Assembly: GCA_013400975.1 (NCBI GenBank)
Contig: WBMZ01004779.1
Coordinates: 62,001 to 126,000 of the forward strand
Source: Atrichornis clamosus
Taxonomy: Eukaryota > Chordata > Aves > Passeriformes > Menuridae
Direction of reading: 5' to 3'
DNA: 64,000 nucleotides
Each line of letters begins with the position of its first letter. Position 1 is the stretch's first letter. Of the stretch, positions 1-13,265 are shown in pieces. The notes under the pieces were generated by a model, which was given only the letters and a program-made list of their open reading frames with translations, did no database searches and was not told the DNA's origin. Both the position numbers and the translations under genes were made by a program.

Positions 1-1202
1 ACACACAGCACACTCAGGGTCACCCCACACCTGCCCCACAATGGGCACAAGCCCCTGCCACGTGCAGAGAACTTCTTTGCACAAATGACCACAGACAGCA
101 AATCAAGGCAATGAGCAACACCCCCAAAAACAAAAGGCTGGAGAAGCAACGCTTGGGTGATTACAAAAACTTGAACTGAAAGCTGTTCAAAAGGCATCCA
201 GAAGAGAAAGGGAAGAGGGCTGCTGAGCCTGACTCCCCAAATAAAGTCTCTTTACTGACAAGTTCGCCTCCAATTTGCAATTCTTGTGTCTGACTGCACC
301 CGGAGTCGATGCCAGCCCTGTCTGACACCTCCCCTCACTCAAGTACCCACTGGAGTGAGAGGCCATACTTGGATGGACAGAGCACTCAGGGGCAGCCCTC
401 CCACTGCTCCCCACTGATTCGGGCAGTGCAGGAGCTGGGACTGGTGGCCACTCCCATCAGAGCCCCGGTCCTTTGCCGGCAGTGCCAAGGGGCAAGCAGC
501 AGCTCCCGGGGCTGCCGGGCTCTTTAAGTGCTGCAACCTGGACAGCCTTGCTCTGTGCTTCGAGGTGGTGTGAAAGGCTTGAAGGGAAAAGCAAAGAACT
601 GTGAATCTCAGCAGAAACGGGGCTTGCGCTATTAAACCCTAGTACCAAGGGAGAAGACTAAATAATTAATCACAAAAGCAACTGAGTGTTAACGAGCCGC
701 ACAGGATCAAACCGCATGGAAGATGCAAAGGCCCCCCAACCCTCTTCGGTGTGCTGACAAGCCTCATTTTAATAACTTCACTGCCAAAGCTGGGAGGATA
801 GGCCACAAATAAATAAATGTATCCCAACCCTTGGGCTTGTGCTGGGGATCAGCCTGACACCTTTGCCACCAAAGGAACCGGTTCAGAGCTGTGTTTCGCA
901 TGGGGGAGAACTGAGAGAGCAAAGTGTCCCAGGCTTTGGGCAGTCACTGCAGGGGTCTTCTCCACGTGTCACCCCACTCTCTTTGAGGCCTTCAGGAAAA
1001 GGGGGGATATGCATATGGAATGGGAAAAGCAAACAAATAATGCTGCTTTAGTGCCATCCCTAAACAGCAAAGTCTGACTATGCAGGACTGAGCAGCAGCA
1101 TCCAGGAGCTGGCAGGGATAACAGCCTGTGAACAAGACAGGAAAAGAAGTACATGGACATGCCTCTCTTGGATGCTCTGTCTAGTCAGCCATGCCGAGAA
1201 CA

Positions 1203-1225
1203 GATCATAGAATCATTCAAATTCT
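1203..1225 (-). repeat. Possible CR1 3' tip (very short, degraded)
   Basis: ATCATAGAATCATT resembles the reversed 3' terminal octamer of avian CR1 elements. What follows does not clearly continue as CR1, so this may be chance. Confidence 0.25.
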
Positions 1226-4200
1226 GTACCACCCTGCACACAGTATATCCCTGTGCAGGACACAGCGCTACAATATACTGCTAATACTAGGACACAACTA
1301 GGAAAACACAATTTAGACAGTACCGGCATTAAATCGCTTACCTTGCCAGCACACCACACCAGACCCAGAACAGACCTCTGTTACTCCAGCTTGTGATGGA
1401 GATCTTAAGTACTAACATTTGCATCACAGTCCCTTGAGGTATTTGCATCAGACTTTCTCCATTCTACAGTGAGAAAGGGTTGTGCCAACTAGGGTGAAAA
1501 AGACCAGTTGTACTCCATTGCCCAACAGCTACAGGAAAACAAACTCTAAACAATTATATATTCTGCTTATACAGCACCGTGGCTTCCAAAAGAGCCTTGA
1601 GAAGCTAAACTGATATGCAGACAATAGGCAAGGTTCTGCAATCCATCACTCAGATGCTACAATCTGACAGGAAATAAGGATCCTGCTTAATGGCCCAGAA
1701 GGAATACATGGAACTTCGGGCTATTCACACACTCAGTGCAGCACGCATGCACACTCCACCTTCAGGGATCCTCTCCAGGAGCTTGTTTTGGCTCTAATAT
1801 CTTTATCCTGCAAAGTCTGACTAGACTCATTCCCATGCAGCTGAGTGTTGGAAGACGATTCAAATAAGACTGTGAGATGGGCTTTTCTACAGCATCTGTG
1901 TGATTGCAGGGCACCAGCCTCATGAGAAGACCCATGTGCTGATGTTAGAATGATGCTTCTGAAAATTCCCTGTAATAAAACACAAAGCCCTGTCTCCTCC
2001 GCCATGACATCAACCATCACAACTCTGGTTAAATTAAGGAAAGTCATAATCTAAAACAATACTCACACTTGGTGCATTTCCAATATCCAAATGTAATCCT
2101 ACGGGCACCAAAAGAACTTTAATCCTGTGTATTTTATCAGAAAAATATAACACACTATGGAATTACTTCCTCTGCCTGCATCACTTACTAAGACTGGAAG
2201 AGAGCAAGGTGAATTTTGGAGGCTTGCACATCAAGGTGTAAAAGCCACAAGACACCAGCAGGATCAAAATTTCCTTGGGACAAGTACCCTACAAAGAACA
2301 GGACGTGTTTGCAGTTGTTAAAGCTGACCTTACAGCGCAGGTGGGGGCAGAGAGCTGAGACTTGGTCAGCAATTCAGAATTTTCTCAGGCGCTCGCTGGC
2401 TTGGAGAGGCTTTGCTGCAACACTTTTATGATACATGGGCTGAATATTTTGCATTTCTGTGCATGAAACCTCACTCAGCTGGAATGAGGTTGTGTCCCTT
2501 GCGGGACATCATTTACATCAGAATCTCTCCCGCTTCTCAGCAGGACTTTCATGTCCCCCCAGCACTTCGAAGGCAGAGGCACATCTACGTGTGAGGATAG
2601 ACATATCGTTTTTAAACATTCATTGAGCTGGAAGTGTGGAAGATGCCAGCATACGAAGGGTTCAACTGATGTGTAAATGCAGCTCTTTGAAAAGAAGGAA
2701 TTGAACACCAAAACTGGTTCAGTGCAGCTAAATTGGTCCCCTAAGGGCCAGTGGTAACAGAAACCTTCAGCCCAAATAAGAACAAGTGAAATATTCAGCA
2801 AACAGCATTTGATGCTTATGTGCGGGAGAAAAAAGTGCAACTGTTGGAAAAAGAAAATATCAAGTTACCCCAAGCAGTAAAAGTAGCAGATAAAGGGGTT
2901 TTCTGGAAAATACTCTGGGTGTGGCAGGGTTCTGGCAAGCTGGTGCCAGAAACTCCAACATCTCCCAAGATCATGGGTGAAACCAGCAAAGGAGGCTGTG
3001 CCACTGGTCCCATCACACCAACCCACTGCTCAGACTGGGCTCCCTCAGGCACTACAGCTCTGCATCACGTTCTCTGTGGCAGTGGAGTGACAGCACGGAC
3101 CTGAAATGGTCCCCAAGGAGTCAATACAGAGGAGATCCAGGCTCTGACCCACAGGATTTAAAGGCTGATAATATTCTGTCCTCTGGTCAAACTTCAGCGG
3201 ATGCCTAGGAGTGGGAGTGGGACCAGGCTCTTGTTCTCTCATTGGGTGTGTCCCTGTGGAGTACTGGGAGCATAAGCCCAAGACTGCAGCTGTTTGTACT
3301 AACCAGCAGAAATATGGATATGCTGAAGGGTCAGGGCTTGTGTGGGGTTTACTTCACCCCCTGAGGTTCCCAGAGTCAGGGTGCACCTGCCACGGAGGCT
3401 TTAACCATCAGCACATCTGCTGTGCTGTCTGCAATCTGAAACCAGCCTGCTCCACTGTGCCAAATGATAGCACCTTAGCCAAACAGACACACAGAAAAGC
3501 CTGACCTTGCTCAACAAGAGCTCAGCTCTTGATTCTTTTCCAATAAAAATATATCAGAAACACCACAATCATTTTCATTTCCCCATAAGGGATGCTGGAA
3601 TTGCTTTTTGTTGTTCAAATCGGTCTGTTTTATCCCCTCCCTGTATTTCTTCCCGTTTTCTTCCTGGAAAGTAATGTATAAATGTGGGTGCTCTAGTATC
3701 TGAATTTCTTGAGTCATTTTAATATCTATTATTATGTTCATTGCTTGAAGACAAAACTGTAAGCAATAGCTCTTTCCAGGGCAAGAAGGGAGTTCATCAG
3801 AAAACACGACAACAGAGTCAAAGGAAGAAAATGCATAAGAAATGAATTGCTCAGGGAAGCAAGGCTTGCTTTACAGGTGGAGCACAGACAGTGTATTATT
3901 ACTATATAAATTCCTTGCTTTCTGAAAACATCTCATCCTTCTGACTGTTCAGCTACATATCAGAGAAACAAAAAGGAGTTATTTCTTCCTGCTTTTTCAC
4001 TCAGGGATGGTTTTGTCAAGGAAAGACCTTGCCAGAATCTCTGGGATGTAAGACCACAGGTATTGGTAATGCCTGGCAAAAGCAGCTGGTAAGTAAAGTA
4101 ACTGGACACTATTTTATTTTCCAGCAGGGATCACTGAACAGATACTGGAAAAAACAATGCTTACCCTTGGAGCCCTCACTTACAAGCAGAGGAAAAATTA

Positions 4201-5387
4201 TTTCAGGAAGAGAGACCTATGTTACTGAATTCATATCTCTGTGCTTGTCTTGTTGCATTGGGGAAGTATTTTCTTGTCTTGCAAAAACAGAACAACTTTT
4301 GTCGTTGTTTTTGTGATGATACAGAAGCTGTACATGTCATAGTTGATAACCTAAAATAACCTGAGATGCCAATTCCAACTGCAGATCTAAATCAACTCAG
4401 GGATCTGAATTGGGATCTCTCTGCTCACATGAATATCCTGACCACCCAGCCATTATCTATTTCCCAGGAAAACGTCTCTTTCTTTTTTGTTCTGACTGTG
4501 GTTAGAAAGCTCATCCTGGCCTCTCAAAGGAGTTTATAATGGCAAGTACATCAAAACCATACAGATCTCATGCATCTCTGGGTTCTGACCCTCCCTTTTA
4601 ATTAAAGAACTCCCAACTACCCTCACATCTTAGACCACTTACATGGTTGCAATAGACCTGGGCAGATATTTAGATGGAGAGAAAGACTCTGCCTTCCTCA
4701 CTGCCAGAGGTATCAGCTACACTCCCAATTTCCAAAAACTTTTAAAGATATGCAAATGTATTTTAAGCAAAACAAGTTATAAGCAAGCAGAGAGGGGAGG
4801 GGGGAAACCCCAAGAGTAATGTGCAAAGCCTTTAAGTGAAAAAGGCTGATACTTGCTCTTGGTTACATGCCAGACGAGAAAAGGGTACATCTTCTCATAG
4901 TGCTGAGCCTCTGCTAACTTCACGTTTAGGCTGAGGTACCTTGGTGAAAATTATGCTCACACAAAGACACCTCAGCAAGTGTTAGTTTATAATCACTTTT
5001 ATTCTCCAATTGGCATTTAGCTCCAGTGCAATGGATGCTGATCTCTCCAAGCAGCACAGACACAGCAACAGCACGAAGCAAACCACTGCAAGATTCTGGA
5101 CAAATGCCCAAAGCATTCATTTTCTGCTCAGGCATGTTTTCTCAGTGGAAAAAAGAGTGTGTATGAGGAGAAAACATTATCTCATGACTGTTCCACTACA
5201 CTCCAACGCACATAGATGAGAAGGGGCGTATAGGTTGTGAAGACAGACCATTTATTTTAAAAGGCACTTAGTTTCCTTTTGGTTTGTGTTTCCTGAAATA
5301 GACTGCAAAAAAGGAAATGCAGACATATGTCTTGGGGATTGATATATCATGTGGCAGTCTTGTAAGGAGCACAGCCCTTCCCCTGTG

Positions 5388-5396
5388 CCCCCCCCC
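5388..5396 (+). repeat. C9 homopolymer
   Basis: Nine consecutive C residues; a likely length-variable site, with nothing else recognisable around it. Confidence 0.8.
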
Positions 5397-8300
5397 AGTC
5401 AGTTATCAAGCCCTGAATTACACCGTGCTGCTGATTTCCATGGCTTTGTACCGTTAATCTGGCTGTACTCCGTAAAGCAAAAAGAGCAATTGCAAGAGAG
5501 AAGAAAGGAAATCGCTCACAAAAAAACTAGGTTACAATAACCCTCAGGAGCTGAGTGAAACCAAGAAGAGGAGAAGAGTTCAGCACTAGGCTGCCAGCCT
5601 GAGCAAGGACACAACCCTGACTCCAGCATGTCAGACCCAGTGAGCCTCAAATGCACAACACAGCATATTTAGAGAAAAGCTTTTATAAACCCATATTAAA
5701 AGAAAACAATGGAAGTTTTTTTTCAGGGACTTAGACCCAAGGATGAGGCACACAGTGCTATTATCCCTGCCCTGAGCACGGTGGGATCTAAGAAGAGTCC
5801 AAAGTGAGTAGAGGGATCCTGTTCAGACCCCCTCCCAACACACTCTGCAAGGAGACAGATCACTCCTTTTAACAGAGCTAAATGAGCCAGCACAACTTAT
5901 CCAGGAGGGAGTGGAAAGCTAGGGAAGCACTTCTTGTTACTAGCTAACAGTTCCATTAAGAGAGCAGCTGGTGGCCACCAGATTTGTTGAAAGTAATTGA
6001 AAAATGACCATAATTTCAGCCTACAGGAAAAGTCAGTGTTGTGTAGCTTTCTATTTGTATCTGTAACTCATGGAAACATCTCTTTTGGCCAGACTACAAA
6101 AATACAAAATTATAATACAGAGCTTTATACCTTGCCAATATGTGGCATTGTTATCATCTCAGGACTCCACAAGAGCCAGAATGCTGAAACCTCACTTCAC
6201 ATTATTTTTGTCCTCTTATTTTTCTAGTTAAGAAATTCATTTCATTTTATCCATTACCATTTAATGTAATTCCTTCAAAGTATGAAATGAAAACCTACTT
6301 CTTTACCAGGTACTTACCCTGAGACAGGATGGAAAAGCTAGATTTGCCAGCAAGGATATATAACACCCCATACTAGTAACATCAGTCTGTAGATAACTTC
6401 AGTTCCTGCCTTTCTATGATTTTAAAGAGTTTATTTTTGTAGGTGAATATAGAAGTTAAGGGGAAAAAAAACATTTTTACTGATGTGAGATTATAATTTT
6501 GTCTTGTTCCAGATGTCACACTGGAGGCACAGATCAGCCTAGTAGGAGCCTGAATTTTAAGACTTTGACTAGGAGGGAAAACAGCATTACACAGAATTTA
6601 CTGAGGTGCCCATGGGGTGATTTTAGTCTTTCAATTCTGTCAAATTTAGGTGGATTTTCGCAATTAAAACAAAAGTACTTACCACCACACTGAGAGAGCA
6701 GAGAAACTAATACAATTTCCTTGACATGGCCCTGAGGCACAGAGGCAGATTGGCCTCCAGACAGACCCACTGCAGATTCCCTGTCAGCTCCAAAATAAAT
6801 GAAGAATTGTGATTTGGCACATCCCTGTGAGTATGCAGTCAGACACCCGTACATGAGGGACAAAATGGTATGGATAAAAAACTGTACTGTGCAGGGAAAT
6901 AGGAGATCAAGGTATTTCCTCACCTGTTTTAAATGCTGCCTTCCAAGCTGCTGTGTTATTCAGACTTAGAAGACATTGACAAAAATGTCCCATAGCTGCA
7001 TGTAAGGAATAGTCAGGAAGAAAACAGCTCAGTGACAATCAGGGAAAACAACTTTCTTTAGATCCATGGTTTTATCATCCAGACCCTCTCTGGTGACACA
7101 TACACAAGGGAAACAAAGAAACTTCACCTTATAACACACCTTATAAGCAGCTACATGCTAATTCTGAAATAATATTTTTAAATATTGTTTCTACTGACCC
7201 TGAGCTCACTGCATCTTACAACTTTAGTGAACTGGATTTTATTTTAAAAATAGTTAAATGGCAACAATCAAATTACAGTACCATGTGAATTTGCATTTCT
7301 TTCATTCACACACTCTGCAGATTGGCCAGCGGTGACCTCATGGACCTTCTACAGCTTTCCAAATTCAAGGCCTGGTTTTCCTCTTTATGACAAAGCAGAT
7401 TAAATGTCACCTGAGTTAAGGAAATTTTTCTGTGTTCTCCAAAAATGCCAAGCCAGAGATGAAAATCAGCAGCACTTCCCAGCCTTAGGGGCTGCCCACA
7501 CGTCCCTGTGACGTGTCCTTGTGCCGGGGGACACTGGTGCCCGCTGCATCCAGTGGGCAAACACATCCACATAAACAAGCCTTGATCAATAACAGGCACC
7601 TGCTCTTGCCATCCTGGACTTTTCTCAAGTGAGACAGCTGGAGTCATTGTCACAGAGAAAAGGGACGCCCAGGGAAACCACCTACACAGGAAATTGTTAA
7701 TCGCAGTGACATAAATGGAAGGTATGGGACAGAGTCCCCAGCCCCTGTTTTTCCACTTTAATAACACCCCCAAAACCCCCACATGGTTTTATATTCAAAC
7801 TAGAAAGGACGCATGGGTACACACAAGGAGCACAAGGATTTCACCCCTTTTCTGCAGGGTCAAAAATCAAGGCCCAGATTTTCCAAACCAGCCTGGGACT
7901 CCCTGTCCATCAGAGCAAGGGCCAGCGTGTCTGTCACATGGGCCTGTGCAACTGCTCTTGTTCAACGTATCCACAGCAAGGCAGGGTGGGCTGTCATTCC
8001 CGGTGCAACCAAAGCACAGCCGGGATCTGGGCAGGATTTGCACTCAGGGTAGCAGCACATGCTGTACCTTTCCAGCTGCAAGAGTTAATGCCACCTCAGA
8101 CATACTGTCTTGCACACTGGCTTCCCTGCAAGGATTTATCACCCGCCTGTGGGCTGCTAGGGGCCTTTTTCATTCAATTACCCCGCTAGGAGATCAATAT
8201 CCTCTCTGCTGCTGGAGCCTGGAGGAAGATGAGGGATGAGCTAGGGCTGAAGGAACCACACAGTGCTCAGAGCAGGTGACAGTCACCTGGGATGCTACAG

Positions 8301-8887
8301 CAGCAGGCTGAAAAATGGGCTTCATTTGGAGATATAAATAAAACATGCCCAATCATGAGTTATTAATGAGATATGAAAAGGGCTGAAGCGTAGCCACGCT
8401 GACAGAAAAGGAATCACAGCCACTGCCAGCTCAGTGCTTTGGGCTGAGGGAGTTTCCTGTGTTCACCACTGCCTGGTTTTCATTGCTGCAGCAGGAACAG
8501 CCCCATAAATATTCAAGGAAGCAGCCTCCAAGATGCCTTCTGCTATGAAACAGGCAGGTGAGGATAAATCCTTGAAGGCAGCGATCATTCTAAAGAAAAG
8601 GTGGCCAAGTGAGGGCTAACATTGCACTCAGCCTTAGGTTTCTGTGACCACAGGCTCAACCTCTGCACCACAGCTTCATTTTGGGGAGCAGTCTGGTTTC
8701 TCTGTGTGTTGGTTGCCCATCTGCTTTGTTTTACTGGCTGCTCCAGGTCTGGAGGATAAATACAGTAATAACAATGGCTGTCTCCTCCAGGAGTAGAAGC
8801 TGCACAGGACTTTTCACTCTCTCACATTGCTGTGTGGTGCTCTGGACTTAGCACCACACCACAGCATGGAAGCTGCTTACCTGCTTG

Positions 8888-8914
8888 CCCTTTTTTTTCC
8901 CCTTTTTTTCCCTT
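8888..8914 (+). repeat. Pyrimidine tract
   Basis: Alternating runs of C and T (C3, T8, C4, T7, C3) make a low-complexity polypyrimidine stretch in the proposed intron. Confidence 0.8.
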
Positions 8915-11900
8915 GCCAAGTAGATATCCAAAACTTTTCTTGTCTTCCTGCAGTGAGCAAATCTTTTTTGTGACAGAAACCCAATTGCAGCTGCACTCCC
9001 TGCTATGAAACACAGCCAGGACGCTTTACAACGCAATACCCTGTACAGCAAACAAGGAGACATGGCACGAGAGCATGTTCCCAATTCTTGGCATTGATTT
9101 CCATGACACTGTTCTCAACAAAAACATGGAAGTAAAAACCAAACATCTTTCTACACTGAACAGGATGCAGTAACTTCTGTCTAAGGGACAAGACAGGATG
9201 CCTACATGCCCAAATGTAGCATCGTCAAAAATCTGGGTTTCAGTATAAAAGCTGCCGTTCTAAAACTTGTTTTTTATTGCAAATCTCACTCTATATGACA
9301 GTTTTTCTGAACATATTCTTCTAGTTTATTCCTGGGGTTTTCAGGATGGTTTTTCATTGCTTATTTATATTCTTAGTTCCCAGTCAAACACATGAGAGGA
9401 GGAACAAAATGCAAGAGGAATAATCTACTCCAAAATAGAAGGTAGTAAACACGACTCAGTGAAGCTTAAAAGGCTGAAAAACAGAGGTATGTAAATGGAA
9501 AGCAGAACATATATTTTCTTTTACAAATTGTGATGCCTGGCATGTTACAGATGGCAGCTTTTGACAAAGGAACAGCAAAATTACTTTTATTACATCATTC
9601 ACGCCACACACTAAGAGGAACTAGAGTGGACAAAAATAAACATGTTTTAAGCTTCAGCATCTCAAACCAAGTAACTACGCTTTTCTCCTGCCATGGCAGG
9701 CCCCTTGGTGTGTGCTGCTGATTGCTCAGGCAGCTGCTGGTCTCACCAGCTCTTGCAGAGCATCCCTTCCCTTGGGCTGCAGGCTTTGAAAAGCAGGGGA
9801 AACAGTGAGGACACCTTTAAACTGCCTCATTTGCTACTTTTCAGTCCAACATATGTATCTGGTTAATTATTTAGGCTCTACACTACTTCTGTTTACTTAT
9901 TTATAAAATACAGTTGATTTGCAGCAGTAATGGGGGGCAGGGAGGAAAGACATTCACCAACTACCCCTCTCCAAACAGTCCCGTTTGAGCTCAGCTGAAC
10001 GACAAGCTTGACCAGACAGAAATAATTTCACTTTTCCAGTGGAAAAAACACACTGATACTGAGCAAACTTTAATTATTGTATTGAACAAGTGACTGGATG
10101 GTCCTTGGGGTCTTCAGGAGCACCCTCTGCAGAGGATAAAGAGTCCTTGAAGAAGAATGAGGAACCCTACAGCTGTATGAGCTGATGTTGACCAAAGACA
10201 GCTGAAAGCTGCAGGCAGGGAAGTGCTGCCAGCCCCAGCCAACCGGATGAATGCCTGGTGGATTAACTGTGAATGTTCCTCATGCCAGGAAAAGCTCAAG
10301 GGCTCAGTGAGAGAAGGAAAGCAGGCATCCAAGAGGACTGACAGCAAGAATTTCTCCCCGAAGTGAGGGGATTAGCTGGGGAGGAGTAGACAGAGCTTGA
10401 GGGATGGAAAAGCAAACAGCACAGAAGGCAAGAAGTTGCGGGAGGCACTAAGAAGTGGAAGCCTGTGGGAAGGGGTCTGTTTTGAAGCAGAAAGTAGCAA
10501 TTAGTACAGGGAGATCGATCCTCATTTCTATGAGGATGTTTAAAGTTAAAACTACACAAAACTAACAGCAGCCACCATAGCTGAGATTTGAAACCCTAAC
10601 CTTACAATTAATTAAAATCAACTTTAACAGAGGAATATCCCCTCAGCACGCATCCACTTGCAGAGCCAGGCAGAGCACGTTTTTGGGACACTGGGTCACA
10701 TAAACACCTGGACCAGAGGACAGGCAGCTACCTGGACTGGGGTATCTGCAACTCTTCTGCACATCCCTCTGCAACCCCTTTGCCGTATCTTGCTGTCTCT
10801 CTCAAAACAAAGGTGGTGGGAATTTTTAGTGCCAAATAACAAGTGCTTTTACCTGTCCTGATCATCTCCTAGGATGCAACAAATAGTTAGTGAGCTTTTG
10901 AGCACCTACAGGTGGGAAGTGCAGCAGAGTTCATTGCTCACTAGCGTAATTCATACCAGCTCCTGCCCTCGGTTGCTGCCCAGCCATGATGGGCTCTTTC
11001 TGGTACCAAAGTGCCCAGGAATCATTTACTTTTGACCAATCTTTTGGGGTTATGCTTTAGACATCAGCTGTCCCAAAATGCTGAAGACAAGTGACAGCGT
11101 CTCTCTCTGGTTGTTCATTTCAAAGCTCTAGTCCCAAGAGCCACTTCCAGCTCAGTTTAATCCTTGATCAAAGCATACAGTTTAGCATTGGATTAGCGAT
11201 TCTCTCATTTAAATCTGTCACTAAGAAATACAGGTGATCTAAGTCAATTCTAAATATTTAAACCAAAGCCACTAAAACTTTATCAGGTAGTACAGGGATA
11301 ACAATTTTTTTTAACCTTCATTACAGTCCCAGGCTGCATATTCACAGCATTTTGCAGGCACAAATGCACTTATTCTCCCTGTGTCAGAATAGTTGTTCCA
11401 AACTTTCCTGGAAAAGTGCAGAAGAAAAACCCATCATGTTCCAACACTACTGCCAATCCTTAAGGATATTTAGCAAAAGAGTATGCCATGGAAAAGGAAT
11501 TATAAAAACTAATCAGGCAGCAGATCTTCTCCTGGCATCTGCCCACTAAAAAGGGACCCCAGGGTTGTGTTTGATCCAAGCACTTTCAGGCATCACTCTA
11601 GAAGGTGGAAATCCTGCCTGTGCCACCCTGTTTGACTGCGAACATGAAACTCCTTCCAGTGCAGAGGGGAGCCCATGAAGCCTCCAAACCATGGAGGTAA
11701 AGAAACAACGAAGTATCAGGATAAACTGTCAAAGGCAAACAATGCCAAATGTAAATTCATATGTCTGAAATAAGTTCAGCTCTGAGGCTGCCACAACAGG
11801 ACAGTAACGAGGGGGTGAACATGCCCTTGTATGCAGCAAAGAGCACAAGAGAGCATCTCACTGCCTGTGCACACACCAGAGGAAGGAGCACCGTGGGGCA

Positions 11901-12369
11901 ATCACAACTCAGTTGCTCCCTTGCTCTCTCAGCACCTCAGTAACTGATGTCAAGTGTAGCAGCCCTCAGGACCCTGCTCTCTACTTAGGTCTGTACCATA
12001 GAATCACAACCTTGATCTGAGCAAATACTTTTTTAGCTACTAGGCAAGTCACACAAAGGAATTGCACTCCAGACTTAAGGTCCAGTCCAACTAAGAAACT
12101 TGTGCATTGTGTTCAGGCCTTTCTCCTTGCTATCAAAGTTTTGTACCTGCTGGTCCTGACAGAGTTCCCATGTGTCAGCACACAGATCTTTGAATCAGCA
12201 AGTAAGTCTCTCTCCCCTTAAGTGAGGCTAAAAGCTGAGTTTATGCATTCAGTGAAGTCTGAAATCAACAGCATCTGAGTTACACTGAGCCCCTAAAAGC
12301 AGTTTTGCTTTAGAGGTCCCTATAAAAATGCAGGTCATCTTCCTTAACAGCAAAGGACTTTGATCTGCT

Positions 12370-12560
12370 GCAGGAGTGCCGCCGGCTGGAAGGGCTCGCG
12401 CAGGAGAGCAGAGCTCCCAGTGGTGAGATCCGCTCCAGGCTCCATTAAAATGCAAACCTTCCAGAAATCAAAGGCAACAGCAGCGGGACCGAGCCCCGGC
12501 TGCAGCACACCCCGTGAGCCGGGAGTGCAGAGACCACCGAACACTCTCACAACCAAACTG
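12370..12560. promoter_or_regulatory. Secondary CpG cluster inside proposed GRIP2 intron 1
   Basis: About a dozen CpGs (GCCGCCGG, CTCGCGC, GCGGGACCGAGCCCCGG, CCGTGAGCCGGG) are concentrated in about 190 bp, separated from the main island by about 600 bp of CpG-poor sequence. It could be a second promoter, an enhancer or an island shore. A possible + strand donor (AGTG|GTGAGA at 12423) is present, but I found no convincing exon. Confidence 0.35.
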
Positions 12561-12974
12561 GGGCAGGGGACCCTGGGATCACAGTCCAGCACAACAAAAC
12601 TTCTTTACTTCTTATCACATGCAACACTGCATGATGGTGAGTACAGAAACTGTCCTATTTCAGATTAACTTGCTCTGAAGTACCATGTTACTGTTCCTCA
12701 AATCTTCTCGAAGTTGATTTTCTCCCCATCATTCTGCCAGGTTTCTCATCCTTTCAACCCACTCCCCTGCTGGGAGGAGTGCAGGGAGGGACAGGCACCG
12801 TGACTCCCTAAGAGTCTGGTGGAGTCCGACAAACACCCAAGTGCTTCTCCCTGCAAAGTAACAGCTCCCCCATGGGAGGAGGGAAACCTTGTGAGACTGA
12901 GGCACACCTAAATCTACTTTACAGCAGTAATAACCATGGCAGATGAACAGAGAAAAAATCCAGAGAGTCAACGG

Positions 12975-12987
12975 AAAAAAAAAAAAA
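12975..12987 (+). repeat. A13 homopolymer
   Basis: Thirteen consecutive A residues about 200 bp downstream of the GRIP2 exon 1 donor in gene orientation. No adjoining retroelement body is visible. Confidence 0.8.
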
Positions 12988-13185
12988 TCCAGCATCTGAA
13001 AAATATAGGACATGCAAGAAATTAAAATAATCCTACTCCTGCCTGCCAGTGCACAGAGGGCGAAAATCAATCACAGACCATGTAGCTTTTTTCCTCTTGC
13101 CCAGCTAAGGAAAAGTAAATGCTCAAGGGAGTGCCCTCCAAGTCCCTCTCGCAGGCAGGAGCGAGCTGCTCCGCTCTGACCGTAC

Positions 13186-13240
13186 CTTTGCTCCTCCGTC
13201 TCACCACCCCGAGCCGGCACTTGAGCGAGACAGCGAACAT
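13186..13240 (-). CDS. GRIP2: GRIP2 first coding exon (partial CDS, exon 1 only)
   Basis: The minus strand reads MFAVSLKCRLGVVRRRSK (18 codons) plus one G, then GTACGG, a usable splice donor (AAAG|GTACGG). Codons start at the ATG whose A is 13240; an in-frame TAA at 13348-13346 with no ATG between shows this is a true 5' start, and -3 is A. The peptide matches the N-terminal leader of GRIP2 as I remember it from mammals (M-L-A-V-S-L-K-x-R-L-G-V-V-R-R-R-x-K then Asp), and is more distant from the GRIP1 leader (M-I-A-V-S-F-K-C-R-C). The leftover G fits a split Asp codon, as the family predicts. GRIP2 is a multi-PDZ scaffold of neurons that binds the C-terminal tails of AMPA receptor GluA2/3 subunits and helps anchor or traffic them. 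No PDZ-encoding exon is recognised in this window, so over 95% of the gene lies beyond the left edge. Cys8 is retained here, where I recall Trp in rat. The GRIP2 identification rests on this short peptide from memory and needs an alignment. Confidence 0.85.
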
Positions 13241-13265
13241 CTTCCTGCAGCCTCCAGCGCTGCGC

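Larger units (their letters stand above)
1..13185 (-). other. GRIP2: Probable 5' part of GRIP2 intron 1; no exon recognised
   Basis: This stretch lies directly downstream (minus strand) of the GRIP2 exon 1 donor. I looked for the expected next segment (Asp-led, ending in a RRQSIPEEF-like motif) and for PDZ carboxylate-loop signatures among the open frames and saw none, so intron 1 probably exceeds 13 kb. The contents are unique-looking AT-leaning sequence, pyrimidine tracts (8888-8914), a C9 run at 5388-5396, possible tiny CR1 tips near 1203 and 11996, a candidate conserved block at 8310-8540 and a CpG cluster at 12370-12560. Reading frames of up to about 170 codons occur (7306-7782 minus, 7715-8239 plus) but overlap each other on opposite strands and look like chance. 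Confidence 0.55.

Noticed and set aside
7715..8239. 174-codon + strand frame overlapping a 158-codon minus frame at 7306-7782
   Set aside because: The overlap at opposite strands and mixed composition without any motif indicate chance frames in intron-like DNA.
11996..12020. CATAGAATCACAACC, possible reversed CR1 tip
   Set aside because: Only about 12 matching bases and no continuation into CR1 sequence.
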